Shown here: piece by piece, positions 24,803 to 33,669 of the stretch
Position numbering within the stretch: position 1 is the first letter of the stretch
Layout: each line of letters opens with the position of its first letter
NCBI GenBank assembly: GCA_038043445.1
Contig: JBBTBY010000013.1
Location: 110,454 to 174,453, forward strand
DNA: 64,000 nt
Origin: Spirochaetota bacterium
GTDB lineage: Bacteria; Spirochaetota; Brachyspiria; Brachyspirales; JACRPF01
Direction of reading: 5' to 3'
Notes under the pieces: generated by a model
Databases searched by the model: none
What the model was told of the DNA's origin: nothing
Seen by the model: the letters and a program-made list of their open reading frames with translations, nothing else
Position numbers and translations under genes: made by a program

Positions 24803-26059
24803 TCACTGTCCTTCGAATTGAACAGAGATCACCGTTCTCTTTTTCAGATCGAAGCATATGTAGAGAACGCCATCCGTCTGACGCCATTTTCCATTCGCTA
24901 AATATCCGGAATTATCATCCCGTTCCAGCACAACGCCATGTATCATCAGTTGACGCACGGCCCTGTCCATGGGCATGCGAATCGTGAAATCAGGACATTC
25001 GATGGCTGATTCGAGGAGAATGTCCCCGCCATTGCTGCGCGCCACCCGGAATGTTTTTGCCGCGGCAAAGTATCGGGCTATCGATGAACAGGTCATCCAT
25101 TGCACCTTTGCTCCGTGATGAAGCGCCAGGCGGCGGAACACCTCGCGGTAGACCGCAAGGCCTTTCTCCAGACACTGCCAGTGCCCGCAGAGAATGACGG
25201 GGCTCTTACCGTGTATCAGATCGGCCATTGCGCCGGCGGCGCCGTCCGCGCTGAGATAGACATCCGCCTGACGGTCAGGATCGGGACCGACGCGTTCGGC
25301 TACGGTCATGTCGACCATATGACCCGATGCCATGATACTGACCACGTATGACCCGGATGACCACTCGAAGGACTGTAAGCGCGGGGAGAGATCATCATTG
25401 GTCGGGGTATGCAGAAAATACCATCCGCCGCTGATGTCATTCACCCGCCGTAAGGCATTTCCCACAGCGCGGGAGTATGCCGCTTCATTCGCAATGCCGA
25501 AATCCCACGGGGAAGTGACACCATTGGCGATGACCCCGACATTCTTAAGCGCCGTCAATGCCCGGCCTATATACTTCTCAAGCGTATCTTCGTCCTGGGT
25601 CTGCGACCATCGCGCTTCGTTGAGAAGCTCAGGGCGGACAGTACTATCGACACCATCTTTTTCGGTGTATTGACGCGCTATCGGAAGGTCCGTTACAATA
25701 TCGATGACTGGTCCATGGGAAATTATCTCCGGGGTGATATCGTAGTGCGGCATGACCTTTTCACGGATCACCGCGGTAAAATCGCTCAAGTGCTCTTTTA
25801 TGACAGGGTCGGTGAGCATGTCTATCATCCCGAGTTCCTTGCGGTATGGCACCAGAGATAATTTACCCTTGACGCCGAATTCAGCGGTGAGGGACAGCAA
25901 TCCATCCATTATATCCCAAGGATCGACATCGTTCTTTTCGGCGCAATTTCCGTTGACAATATCCGCGCAACGCCGCGGCGTAACTATCGGCATGCCGTCA
26001 TCAATGATCAATGATATCGGGTAAACCAGATTCGGCAGTTCGACTATCACAAGTCCCAT
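24803..26059 (-). CDS. Polysaccharide-deacetylase-like protein of unknown activity
   Basis: 418 residues if the ATG at 26059 is used (AAGGAG eleven bases upstream); a GTG at 26071 is the alternative. No signal peptide. NLVYPISLIIDDGMPIV at the start recalls the first metal-binding motif of NodB-type deacetylases, and GVTSPWDFG (about residue 180) is a segment shared with uncharacterised deacetylase-like proteins near glycoside hydrolase genes. I do not see the full His-x3-His metal site, so the catalytic role is open. It is the last gene of an operon with an acyltransferase-like protein and a large glycosidase. Confidence 0.5.
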   Translation of the reverse strand: MGLVIVELPNLVYPISLIIDDGMPIVTPRRCADIVNGNCAEKNDVDPWDIMDGLLSLTAEFGVKGKLSLVPYRKELGMIDMLTDPVIKEHLSDFTAVIREKVMPHYDITPEIISHGPVIDIVTDLPIARQYTEKDGVDSTVRPELLNEARWSQTQDEDTLEKYIGRALTALKNVGVIANGVTSPWDFGIANEAAYSRAVGNALRRVNDISGGWYFLHTPTNDDLSPRLQSFEWSSGSYVVSIMASGHMVDMTVAERVGPDPDRQADVYLSADGAAGAMADLIHGKSPVILCGHWQCLEKGLAVYREVFRRLALHHGAKVQWMTCSSIARYFAAAKTFRVARSNGGDILLESAIECPDFTIRMPMDRAVRQLMIHGVVLERDDNSGYLANGKWRQTDGVLYICFDLKKRTVISVQFEGQ

Positions 26060-26123
26060 TGGGAATAACACTCCTTACGAACAGTTGAAAGGCTACACGA
26101 TCATGCAGACGACACGCGCTGCA

Positions 26124-27404
26124 TCATTTCTCGAACATATGCAGCATGCCGCCGCTGCGCCAGGGATTACCCGCTTCAAGCCACGCTATGATCGAGCGCT
26201 GCAGGCTGGAATCCCGTGCGGCATGTGCGAGCGAGAACGGTGCATCCTGCATGAATACATGTGCCGGCCCGTTGGGGCTTGCCTGATCGACGGGATAGAG
26301 CTGCAGTTCCCGCAGGACACGCGGCAGATTCGCTGCAGGTTCCATGATGGCATGAACGTCCCGGGTGAACATCCATGAAAAACAGACAGCAGCAACCGGC
26401 GGTGCCTGTGGATAGCGCGGGGCAAAGAAGGTATATGCCCGCGCGAAACTGTCATGCAAAGCCTCAACGCTCAAGCCGCCGCCGCTCGGGATATGAATAT
26501 CAACTACCGGGCTTCCTGTACCCAGGATGGATACATAATCCGCATCCGCATATTCACTTACCGTGCATTCGACGATACCGTCCTTCGCTACCCGGTTACC
26601 ACGCCATACACCGCCGATATACTCCTGCGTACTTTGCCAGCATCCGTCGGTACCGGGAATAGCGCCGGGAAGCGTTGTCTGTCCGTTCCCGTCAAAAGTA
26701 AGGCCCGGTGCAGACAAAATGACATGCTCGCCTGATGTTCGTCGCCGAAGCACACGTATATTCTTGGGAAATGAGCGATACCAGAATTCCAGACGGCCGA
26801 GGCGAACATACGGTTCATGAAGATAATGATAAAGCCAGAAGAACTGATTCGCGAATATCCCGAGCTTTCGGCACGCGCGCTGATAATTGTCGGCAAAGCA
26901 GGCGACCTGCCGTGACGTATCGCGGGTGATCTCGGGGTCGATGCGCTGTGCTCGGTGGTATTCGCTGAGCAGTCGGTGCAGATCGAGGGCAATGGCGAGA
27001 TACACCACACCGCGATCGGTGAAGAATGCAGAAAAATACGGTTTCTTTTTTATGCCGGGGTGGGACGGGGCGTGAAAACCCATCCACCACATATGCCATA
27101 CCAACGCCCGTAACGCGGTGTGTTCCTGTATCGCCGCGGCAGCATCGAGCAATTCATCCGGCACCTCGCCGGGGCATGAGCAGTTACGCCAATTCTCTCG
27201 AATCGCCGAAGGCAGCAGGAAGGGGAGCGTTCCGGACGGAATGACCGATTGCGAATGGGCCCAGTATATATTCCAAAGTGAAGCCTCCCGCATACCCTCG
27301 GGCGTTGCGCCGTCTGCCGTCAGGAGATCACCGTCGCCGACAGCACTGAGCGCGTCTTTCAGGTCCATGCGCGGAGAGGCGTTCCCCGTCGCGGCTGCGG
27401 TCAT
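26124..27404 (-). CDS. Acyltransferase-like protein (N- and C-terminal GNAT-like domains)
   Basis: 426 residues. The N-terminal part is helical (ALRALVWHMWWMGFHAP), and the C-terminal 130 residues include SIPSGGGLSVEALHDSFARAYTFF-like and AVCFSWMFTRDVHAIMEPAANLPRVLRELQLYPV segments. The latter pattern (CxSWLL...NLxRFQxxF) is found in acyltransferase-domain proteins with NAT_N/GNAT_C modules that occur beside glycosidases in gut and environmental bacteria. The acyl donor and acceptor are unknown. Its ATG overlaps the stop of the glycosidase upstream (ATGA), so the two are coupled. No signal peptide, so it is cytoplasmic. Confidence 0.5.
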   Translation of the reverse strand: MTAAATGNASPRMDLKDALSAVGDGDLLTADGATPEGMREASLWNIYWAHSQSVIPSGTLPFLLPSAIRENWRNCSCPGEVPDELLDAAAAIQEHTALRALVWHMWWMGFHAPSHPGIKKKPYFSAFFTDRGVVYLAIALDLHRLLSEYHRAQRIDPEITRDTSRQVACFADNYQRACRKLGIFANQFFWLYHYLHEPYVRLGRLEFWYRSFPKNIRVLRRRTSGEHVILSAPGLTFDGNGQTTLPGAIPGTDGCWQSTQEYIGGVWRGNRVAKDGIVECTVSEYADADYVSILGTGSPVVDIHIPSGGGLSVEALHDSFARAYTFFAPRYPQAPPVAAVCFSWMFTRDVHAIMEPAANLPRVLRELQLYPVDQASPNGPAHVFMQDAPFSLAHAARDSSLQRSIIAWLEAGNPWRSGGMLHMFEK

Positions 27405-30400
27405 TTATTCAGTCTCACTGTTTTCCAGAGCACGGGCTTCCCGAACGGTTCCGTGCCTTTCGGCCCGAGCGTGACTCCCTGTTTTCTGCCCTCGCCGTCA
27501 TTGTCATTGATAAGCAGGGACACGGCGAACACGGACCCTTCTTTTAATGTCATATAGGGAAGTGTTTCCTTCGGGAACGCCATTTCAAGCGCATACCCGT
27601 CAGCTGTTTTCTTCCACGCGACTTTTACCGCGTCATCGATCCCGTGGTCGACATTGTTCGCGCCTACATAGCGCCCCGTCGGGGCTTTATCGAGATATGC
27701 GACCGGCACGCCGTTTTTGTTGAAACCGACCGAGTATGTCGCATCATTCGCATCGTAGAACTTCCCGTCGTCATTCTGCATGTCGAAGTATAACTGCACG
27801 GAATCATTTCCCCAGAACTGCCCTTCATCACCGTTGCCGGTGAAGAATACGCTGTCCGTCACCTTGACCGCAATATAAAAGTTCGCATCGTCCCATGCGA
27901 AGCGGAATGCCGCAGAACAGTCCGCCGGTCCGGCGTGAGCCATCTTTCCGCCTGAGAAATCGGCAGACAGATTATCTTCGCCAAGCATATACGACGGCAC
28001 ATTCTTCCAATCGGAGAAATCCCCGTCTATGACCACGGCGGCACGCGGAATATTCATCGACGGGAGCTTTACCCGTTTTGAAAGAATACTATCCCCCGCG
28101 GAAGCGGTATATTCAACCGCGTATTCCCTGTCCCATATCGGCTCCTCGGTCACCGGGAACGTGAATCGCTTCGTTGCTCGTTCAGCGAGCGCAGAAACGG
28201 TCACCGGGGCCGGCGTCTGCCATCCATTCGGTACTTTCTTGAATGTTACCGATGCAGTAAGGGGCTTGTTCACGCAATTCTCGACGTTCATGACGAGTGA
28301 CCCGCCATCGATGTCGAAGGTGAGCCGTATCGGTGCATCGAATCCATAGAGGTCGGCGCGCTTCAGTGCGGTGAGCACGGCATCCGCGCTCGTTCCTGCT
28401 TTGAACGAAAGATAGGTCGGGATGAAGGAGATGGGGATATCCGGTGTGTTTATCCTGTTGCCGTTCATATCGTATACCGCGTCGGCGGCTGCATTGCGTA
28501 TACCGCCGCGTACGGTATGCATGCGCGTATTGAGCGAGACTATCTTCACGCCGTCCGCACGCTCAAAGAGGAATGCCCGCACTGCAGGGTTCACATCGAG
28601 CGCTGACGAGGCCTTGATGTCAAAAAGCGTCTGGCTCATGAAACGGTAGCCGCTGAAGGCATGGTAAAAGTAGACCGGGCTGCTCATCCCGAAGCGGTAG
28701 AGCGTTGATCCCACGGCGAACTGTGCATGAGGCACGCGGTCGGCGGCGATATGGTGCAGATAATTCTGCAGGAGACGCCCTGTGTGCTCTTCCTCGGTGT
28801 CGCTGTAGTAGTCCCTGTCATCCTCGCCGGAATGCGCGATCATGTCCCGCATGCCGAAATACTGCTCATCGTTGTAGAGCGGCATGCCCTTGGCATATTT
28901 ATCAATGATGACACGCAGGCGTTTGATATCATCGTATACGGACGGATTCTCCGGCGCCATACGGTAGGAGTGGAACGTGAATGCATCGATACTTTTTGCG
29001 GCATCGGCAGCGAACAGTGCATCGACATAGTTGACATCGATGCCGTTGATGTTCGCAGCGATCTTCGCCTTGGGATACGCTGCACGCACGGCGGCGGCAC
29101 CGGCACGGATGAATCGCTGATAGCGCTCCGCCGGGAGGAATCGCGTACCTTTTTTCGACCCGGAATGGGCTGTCCATATGTTCGGTTCGTTGAGGAGCTG
29201 ATAGTAGTCGACCGTATCGGTGAGCGCAGCGGCTATTTTTCCCGCGTGTGCTGCATACAATGCGGTCTCTTCGTTTACCATGGTTTCGGTGATATCATCG
29301 TTGAGCGGCTGGGCGTGATGTATCTTAGCCCCCCGCGGCGTGCCGACGCATATCATGACGATCTTTCCGCTCGCCTTTTTGCGCGCAAGCTGCATTTTGA
29401 GGCGTTCAAGAACGACAGGGTCGGCGCCGTCATCGACCGTGCCTTGCCAGATAAAGACGCGAGAGAATCCGGAGCCTGCAATGTTCGCCATGCGCTCATT
29501 CCATTCCTCAAGCCATGCCGGAGTCCCGCCGATGGTGTTCTCCGTGCCGAAGAGCGCATTCTGTTTCGCCGATTCCGGAGCACCGCTGATGACGCACGCG
29601 CGCCATGAATTCACCGAGAGCGGCGTTTCGCCGGGAACAGCAACGGTGATGGTCGTCTCGAATACACCGAGCGCCGAATTATCGAGCATAAGCGGCTTGA
29701 GCGATAGTTCATCTTTTGTTGCAGCGAACGGGATGTCCTTTTTCCAGAGAACGTTCGACTGCACATCGCGGGAAACGAGCGATACGGTCACATCACGCGC
29801 AATGCCGCCCGAGGATGCGAGCGCGACGGAAACTTCTTCCGGTTTTGCCAGCTGAAATAGACCGAGTTCGTTCTTCGTCAATATGCCCGCCTGCAGACCG
29901 GACTGATACGCGGTCATATCTCCTTTTTCTATCTGCACCGCATCCACCCAGACGGTATTGTCAGACGAATCGATGCGGATGTACACGGTATTGCGGAACG
30001 GCGCGCCTTGTTCGGGAATGCTGACCGGGAATGAATAACGCTTCCATTCCGTTCCAATATCCTTGCCTACCGTATACGCTCTCTGCGATATATTCCATGT
30101 CGGGGTAATGACAAAAAAACGTACTGCTCTATTCTGCCCGGAGGCCGGCTCCGCTTTCGCATAGCATGAGAAGGTATATGTCTTTCCCGGTTCAACGTTA
30201 TATCGCCGGCTTCCGATGCAGCCGTTGGGCTCGATCCGAAGCGAGGCCGTTCCTTCGTACTTGACCGCGGTGTCGATGGCCGACGGTATCTCCTTCTCCT
30301 CATACGGTGCGGTCATGATACGGTAACTCTGCGGGCCCCAGCCGAGCCATCCGAGCTCGAAACCGGGATTGACGAGCATATATTTTGACGCCTGTATTGA

Positions 30401-30967
30401 CGGGGCAACGGCGGTATTTCCGCCGGCAGCTGCAACGGAGAGTTCAACGCCGTCGATATACGCTTCCCCGTACTGAAGATCGAACCGGATGAAGAGGTCG
30501 CGATCGTTCCAGTCATCGGCTGTCATCAGCTTTGCCGTGAAAGTATATTTTGTCCAATTCCCGTTGAGTATGAAGGACTTCATCTTGTAGAAATGCGGCT
30601 TTTTCCCGGCCCCGGTGTAGAAATATGCATCGAGTCCCCCCGCGGACGGCGACTTGGCGAAAAAGGTCAGTGTATACTCGCTGCCGCCCTGAATGCCGCT
30701 TACCGGCTTTTCGGTCAGGATGACGACACCTTTGCTCCCCGGCGTTTTTTCCGCATTCGCGTGCTTCAGGTGCATCGAAATGGACCCGCGTATGAATGCG
30801 CCGTCGGATGCTGCTGCGGCAGTCTCGTTCTGCGAGCCATAGGACGCCGCACTCCATCCCTTGGGCATATCCCCGGCGGCATCCTCGAAATCACCGTTCA
30901 CAATAAGGTTTTCTGCGGCCAGCATGCCGATCGATGCTATGAAGAACGCAAGGCTGCGTGGTATCAT
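27401..30967 (-). CDS. Large exported glycosidase (GH-A clan, GH39-like) with several carbohydrate-binding modules
   Basis: 1188 residues from the ATG at 30967 with GGAGG five bases upstream. Signal peptide residues 1-18. Two CBM4/9-type modules follow (about 20-180, starting ENLIVNGDFED, and about 190-365, starting MLVNPGFELGWLGWG). The catalytic barrel lies at about 480-790: the acid/base Glu in YYQLLNEPNIW (about residue 593) and the nucleophile Glu in PLYNDEQYFG (about 700), as in clan GH-A enzymes such as GH39. The last ~200 residues match CBM9 (VVIDGDFSDWKNVP, RFAWDDANFYIAVKVTD, DSVQLYFDMQNDDG). Each part is read from the sequence; the substrate is unknown. Confidence 0.75.
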   Translation of the reverse strand: MIPRSLAFFIASIGMLAAENLIVNGDFEDAAGDMPKGWSAASYGSQNETAAAASDGAFIRGSISMHLKHANAEKTPGSKGVVILTEKPVSGIQGGSEYTLTFFAKSPSAGGLDAYFYTGAGKKPHFYKMKSFILNGNWTKYTFTAKLMTADDWNDRDLFIRFDLQYGEAYIDGVELSVAAAGGNTAVAPSIQASKYMLVNPGFELGWLGWGPQSYRIMTAPYEEKEIPSAIDTAVKYEGTASLRIEPNGCIGSRRYNVEPGKTYTFSCYAKAEPASGQNRAVRFFVITPTWNISQRAYTVGKDIGTEWKRYSFPVSIPEQGAPFRNTVYIRIDSSDNTVWVDAVQIEKGDMTAYQSGLQAGILTKNELGLFQLAKPEEVSVALASSGGIARDVTVSLVSRDVQSNVLWKKDIPFAATKDELSLKPLMLDNSALGVFETTITVAVPGETPLSVNSWRACVISGAPESAKQNALFGTENTIGGTPAWLEEWNERMANIAGSGFSRVFIWQGTVDDGADPVVLERLKMQLARKKASGKIVMICVGTPRGAKIHHAQPLNDDITETMVNEETALYAAHAGKIAAALTDTVDYYQLLNEPNIWTAHSGSKKGTRFLPAERYQRFIRAGAAAVRAAYPKAKIAANINGIDVNYVDALFAADAAKSIDAFTFHSYRMAPENPSVYDDIKRLRVIIDKYAKGMPLYNDEQYFGMRDMIAHSGEDDRDYYSDTEEEHTGRLLQNYLHHIAADRVPHAQFAVGSTLYRFGMSSPVYFYHAFSGYRFMSQTLFDIKASSALDVNPAVRAFLFERADGVKIVSLNTRMHTVRGGIRNAAADAVYDMNGNRINTPDIPISFIPTYLSFKAGTSADAVLTALKRADLYGFDAPIRLTFDIDGGSLVMNVENCVNKPLTASVTFKKVPNGWQTPAPVTVSALAERATKRFTFPVTEEPIWDREYAVEYTASAGDSILSKRVKLPSMNIPRAAVVIDGDFSDWKNVPSYMLGEDNLSADFSGGKMAHAGPADCSAAFRFAWDDANFYIAVKVTDSVFFTGNGDEGQFWGNDSVQLYFDMQNDDGKFYDANDATYSVGFNKNGVPVAYLDKAPTGRYVGANNVDHGIDDAVKVAWKKTADGYALEMAFPKETLPYMTLKEGSVFAVSLLINDNDGEGRKQGVTLGPKGTEPFGKPVLWKTVRLNK

Positions 30968-31012
30968 CGTCGCCTCCGAGGTAGTATCTATAATATAAAC
31001 ATAGTACTTAAT

Positions 31013-31041
31013 AGTATATTCAGAGAACCCTCGCTTGTCAA
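31013..31041 (-). promoter_or_regulatory. Promoter TTGACA-N17-TATACT of the glycosidase operon
   Basis: On the minus strand TTGACA (31041-31036) overlaps the end of the regulator gene and TATACT (31018-31013) follows after 17 bases. Transcription would start near 31006. An imperfect inverted repeat (AGTATCTAT around 30983 with ATAGTACT around 31001) lies in the start region and is a plausible operator for the GntR/LacI-type regulator encoded immediately upstream. Confidence 0.7.
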
Positions 31042-32075
31042 GGAGCCTTGCCCGTGGTGCTTTCCCTCGGTATGAGGATAGGGGTCACACGCAGGAGTGA
31101 AAGCGGTGGTTTTCCCTCGAGCAGAGCGAAAATACGCTCGGTAAGCCCTGCAGCCATCTCCTCCACCGGGACAGTGGACGAGGAAAGCGGCGGGTCGGTA
31201 CGGGCGGTAAGCGGGGAGCCGCTTATCGTGATCACGGCAAGATCATCCGGTATCCTTACGCCGTATCCCTTGAGAAGTGCAAGTGTTGAGTATGCAAGAC
31301 CTTCGTACAGGAAAGCGATACCGTCGAAAGCGCGGCACTGCTCACGGGTGATGACGTCGGGCGGGGATGACATGACGAGCGTTGCGTTCACCGCATGCCG
31401 CTCTGCTTCCGAAAGAAAACCGTGTATGCGTCTGCCGAACGCCCCGGTTTTTTTATCCGCGATGATCGCGATCCGTTTTTTACCGATGGAAGCGAGATGC
31501 ATAGCGCATTGCGCACCGGCGGCCTCATCATCGAAGGTGACGGTGCTCTCGGTGTTCTTGCCGCGTTGTTCAAGGTAGGTGAGGGGTATGTGCCGTTTTT
31601 TCAGGAAGATCTCGGCATCACGCACCGCCGGTTTCGCAGGATCTATCCCAAAAAAGACCGCCGCCCTGATCTGGTCCTCGTAGCACATTTTCCGTATCTC
31701 GGAGAAATCGCCGGCGCTTGAAAACACGATCGGCAGAAAGCCATGTGCAATGATATCCCCTTTTAAAAGCACGATGATCGATTGCCAAAGATCGGGGATG
31801 ATTCCCCCGGCATTGATATTCGGTATTATGACGATGTAGTTCTTTATCCCCAGATGTTCGCGCGGCGCGACAAAGGTGCCCTTCCCTTTTATCCGATAGA
31901 TGAGCTTCTGCTCGATGAGCTTCTTAAGGCCCTTACGTACGACCGTATAGGATACGCCGAATTTCTTCCCGAGCTCATCCTGTCCCTCGATGCGCTCATG
32001 TCCTTGGAGACCGCGCTCGCGTATGGAACGCGTGAGCTCTTCGATGAATCGCTGCGTACTGGTATCCGGCCGCAC
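31038..32075 (-). CDS. AraR-like regulator: GntR DNA-binding domain with LacI-type sugar-binding domain
   Basis: 345 residues from a GTG with AAGGAGG five bases upstream. Residues about 5-70 are a GntR winged helix (GQDELGKKFGVSYTVVRKGLKKLIEQKLIYRIKGKGTFV). Residues about 80-335 are a LacI/GalR-type periplasmic-binding fold (NYIVIIPNINAGG, AAVFFGIDP, GKKRIAIIADKKTGAFGRRIHGF, GIAFLYEG). This architecture matches AraR of Bacillus, a sugar-responsive repressor. It lies between the glycosidase operon (same strand) and the GH4 genes (divergent), so it can control both. Confidence 0.88.
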   Translation of the reverse strand: MRPDTSTQRFIEELTRSIRERGLQGHERIEGQDELGKKFGVSYTVVRKGLKKLIEQKLIYRIKGKGTFVAPREHLGIKNYIVIIPNINAGGIIPDLWQSIIVLLKGDIIAHGFLPIVFSSAGDFSEIRKMCYEDQIRAAVFFGIDPAKPAVRDAEIFLKKRHIPLTYLEQRGKNTESTVTFDDEAAGAQCAMHLASIGKKRIAIIADKKTGAFGRRIHGFLSEAERHAVNATLVMSSPPDVITREQCRAFDGIAFLYEGLAYSTLALLKGYGVRIPDDLAVITISGSPLTARTDPPLSSSTVPVEEMAAGLTERIFALLEGKPPLSLLRVTPILIPRESTTGKAP

Positions 32076-32094
32076 AGAGCCTCCTTATCCCGCC

Positions 32095-32122
32095 ATTATA
32101 TGTGCAGTGTGCATAACGTCAA
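32095..32122 (-). promoter_or_regulatory. Promoter TTGACG-N16-TATAAT of the AraR-like regulator
   Basis: On the minus strand TTGACG (32122-32117) and a perfect TATAAT (32100-32095) are 16 bases apart. The start would be near 32088, giving a leader of about 12 bases with AAGGAGG. The remaining 32123-32243 contains no clear plus-strand promoter for the GH4 gene beyond a TATATT at about 32210. Confidence 0.75.
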
Positions 32123-32243
32123 TTTCACGGTGTTTTCCCTGGCATTGGGACGACAACAGAATCACATACAAAAACAACAAAATGACATATTTCAGACAAG
32201 CATCCCTCGTATATTAGTACCCATCAATCCCAAAGGAGAATGC

Positions 32244-33578
32244 ATGCCAAAGATCACGTTCATGGGCGCCGGGAGCACGATATTCGCGAAGAACGTCCTC
32301 GGCGATTCGATGATGACACCGTCATTGTGCGAGTCCGAGATCGCCCTCTATGACATCGATGCGGAGCGGTTGAAAGAGTCGAAGCTCATGCTCGATAACA
32401 TCAACAAGAACGTCAATGCCGGGAAGGCGAAGATCACGGCGCATCTCGGTGTGGGCGAACGGAAGAACGCCCTTCGTGGCGCGAACTATGTGGTCGATGC
32501 CATTCAGGTCGGCGGGTATGAGCCCTCGACGGTCATCGACTTCGAGATACCGAAGAAATACGGCCTTCGTCAGACCATAGCCGATACGCTCGGCATAGGC
32601 GGGATATTCCGTGCGTTGAGGACGATACCGGTACTACTTGATTTCGCTAAAGATATGGAAGAAGTATGCCCGAATGCATGGTTCCTCAATTATACCAATC
32701 CCATGTCCATGCTCACCGGTGCAATGCTCCGCGGCACATCGGTAAAGACCGTCGGTCTCTGCCATTCAGTGCAAGGGTGCGCGGAAGGGCTCCTCAAAGG
32801 TCTTGAGATGCCGATACCGGAGAAGCTCCAGTGGGAGATCGCGGGCATCAATCACATGTCGTGGCTCCTGTCGATAACCGACGGCGGCAAGGACATGTAT
32901 CCTGAGATAAAGGAACGCGCGGCGAAGAAGCTTGCCGAGGCGCGGAAGAAAGGGGCGAAGAAATACGGCGACATGGTACGCCATGCGATGATGCTTACGG
33001 TCGGTCATTACATCACCGAATCGTCGGAGCATAATGCGGAATACTCGCCGTACTGGATCAAGGCGAAATATCCGGACCTTATCGAGGAGTACAATATACC
33101 GCTCGATGAATATCCGCGCCGCTGCGTGAACCAGATCGCCGGATGGAAAAAACAGCGCGATGAACTCCTCAACGACAAGAACCTTTCGCATAAGAAGTCG
33201 CATGAGTATGGCTCCATCATCATGAACGCGATGGAGACCGATGAACCGGCGCGCATCGGCGGGAATGTGCTCAACAACGGGCTTATTACGAACCTCCCGT
33301 CGGACGCCGTTGTAGAAGTCGCATGTCTCGTCGATCGGAACGGCATACAGGGTACGCATGTCGGCATGCTCCCGCGGCAGTGCGCTGCGCTTAACATGAC
33401 GAACATCAATGTACATCTTCTCACGATCGAAGCCGCGCTTACGAAAAAGAAAGAGCACATATATCACGCGGCCATGCTCGATCCGCATACGGCGGGTGAG
33501 CTTTCCATCGACGACATCAAGGCGATGTGCGATGATCTCATTGCAGCACACGGAGAAATGCTTCCGAAGTATAAATAA
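32244..33578 (+). CDS. Glycoside hydrolase family 4 protein (alpha-galactosidase/galacturonidase type)
   Basis: 444 residues from the ATG at 32244 with AAAGGAG seven bases upstream. Residues about 3-35 form a Rossmann fold for NAD (KITFMGAGSTIFAKN, then LYDIDAERL). GH4 hallmarks are the metal-binding VGLCHSVQG (CHSV motif, about 175), EIAGINHMSW (His, about 203) and HYITESSEHNAEY. GH4 enzymes use NAD+ and Mn2+ to cleave alpha- or beta-glycosides by oxidation and elimination. The CHSV variant is found in alpha-galactosidases (MelA) and relatives. No signal peptide, so it acts on imported oligosaccharides. First gene of a GH4 pair. Confidence 0.9.
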   Translation: MPKITFMGAGSTIFAKNVLGDSMMTPSLCESEIALYDIDAERLKESKLMLDNINKNVNAGKAKITAHLGVGERKNALRGANYVVDAIQVGGYEPSTVIDFEIPKKYGLRQTIADTLGIGGIFRALRTIPVLLDFAKDMEEVCPNAWFLNYTNPMSMLTGAMLRGTSVKTVGLCHSVQGCAEGLLKGLEMPIPEKLQWEIAGINHMSWLLSITDGGKDMYPEIKERAAKKLAEARKKGAKKYGDMVRHAMMLTVGHYITESSEHNAEYSPYWIKAKYPDLIEEYNIPLDEYPRRCVNQIAGWKKQRDELLNDKNLSHKKSHEYGSIIMNAMETDEPARIGGNVLNNGLITNLPSDAVVEVACLVDRNGIQGTHVGMLPRQCAALNMTNINVHLLTIEAALTKKKEHIYHAAMLDPHTAGELSIDDIKAMCDDLIAAHGEMLPKYK

Positions 33579-33599
33579 ACACTCACCCCATCCCCCCGA

Positions 33600-33641
33600 C
33601 CCCTTCCCCTCTCTCACGGGGATGTGAGAGAGGGGAAGGGG
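33600..33641. repeat. Perfect 18-bp inverted repeat between the two GH4 genes
   Basis: Arms CCCCTTCCCCTCTCTCAC (33600-33617) and its exact complement (33624-33641) surround the loop GGGGAT. The composition (only pyrimidines in one arm apart from one A) is unlike the neighbouring genes. It lies between two co-oriented GH4 genes, 21 bases after the first and 28 before the second, with AAAAAGGAG following. Similar CCCCTCxCC-rich palindromes are widespread repeats in bacteria; it may stabilise or separate the two mRNAs. No T-run follows. Confidence 0.85.
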
Positions 33642-33669
33642 CGAGCGTGAAATAAAAAGGAGAACCATC

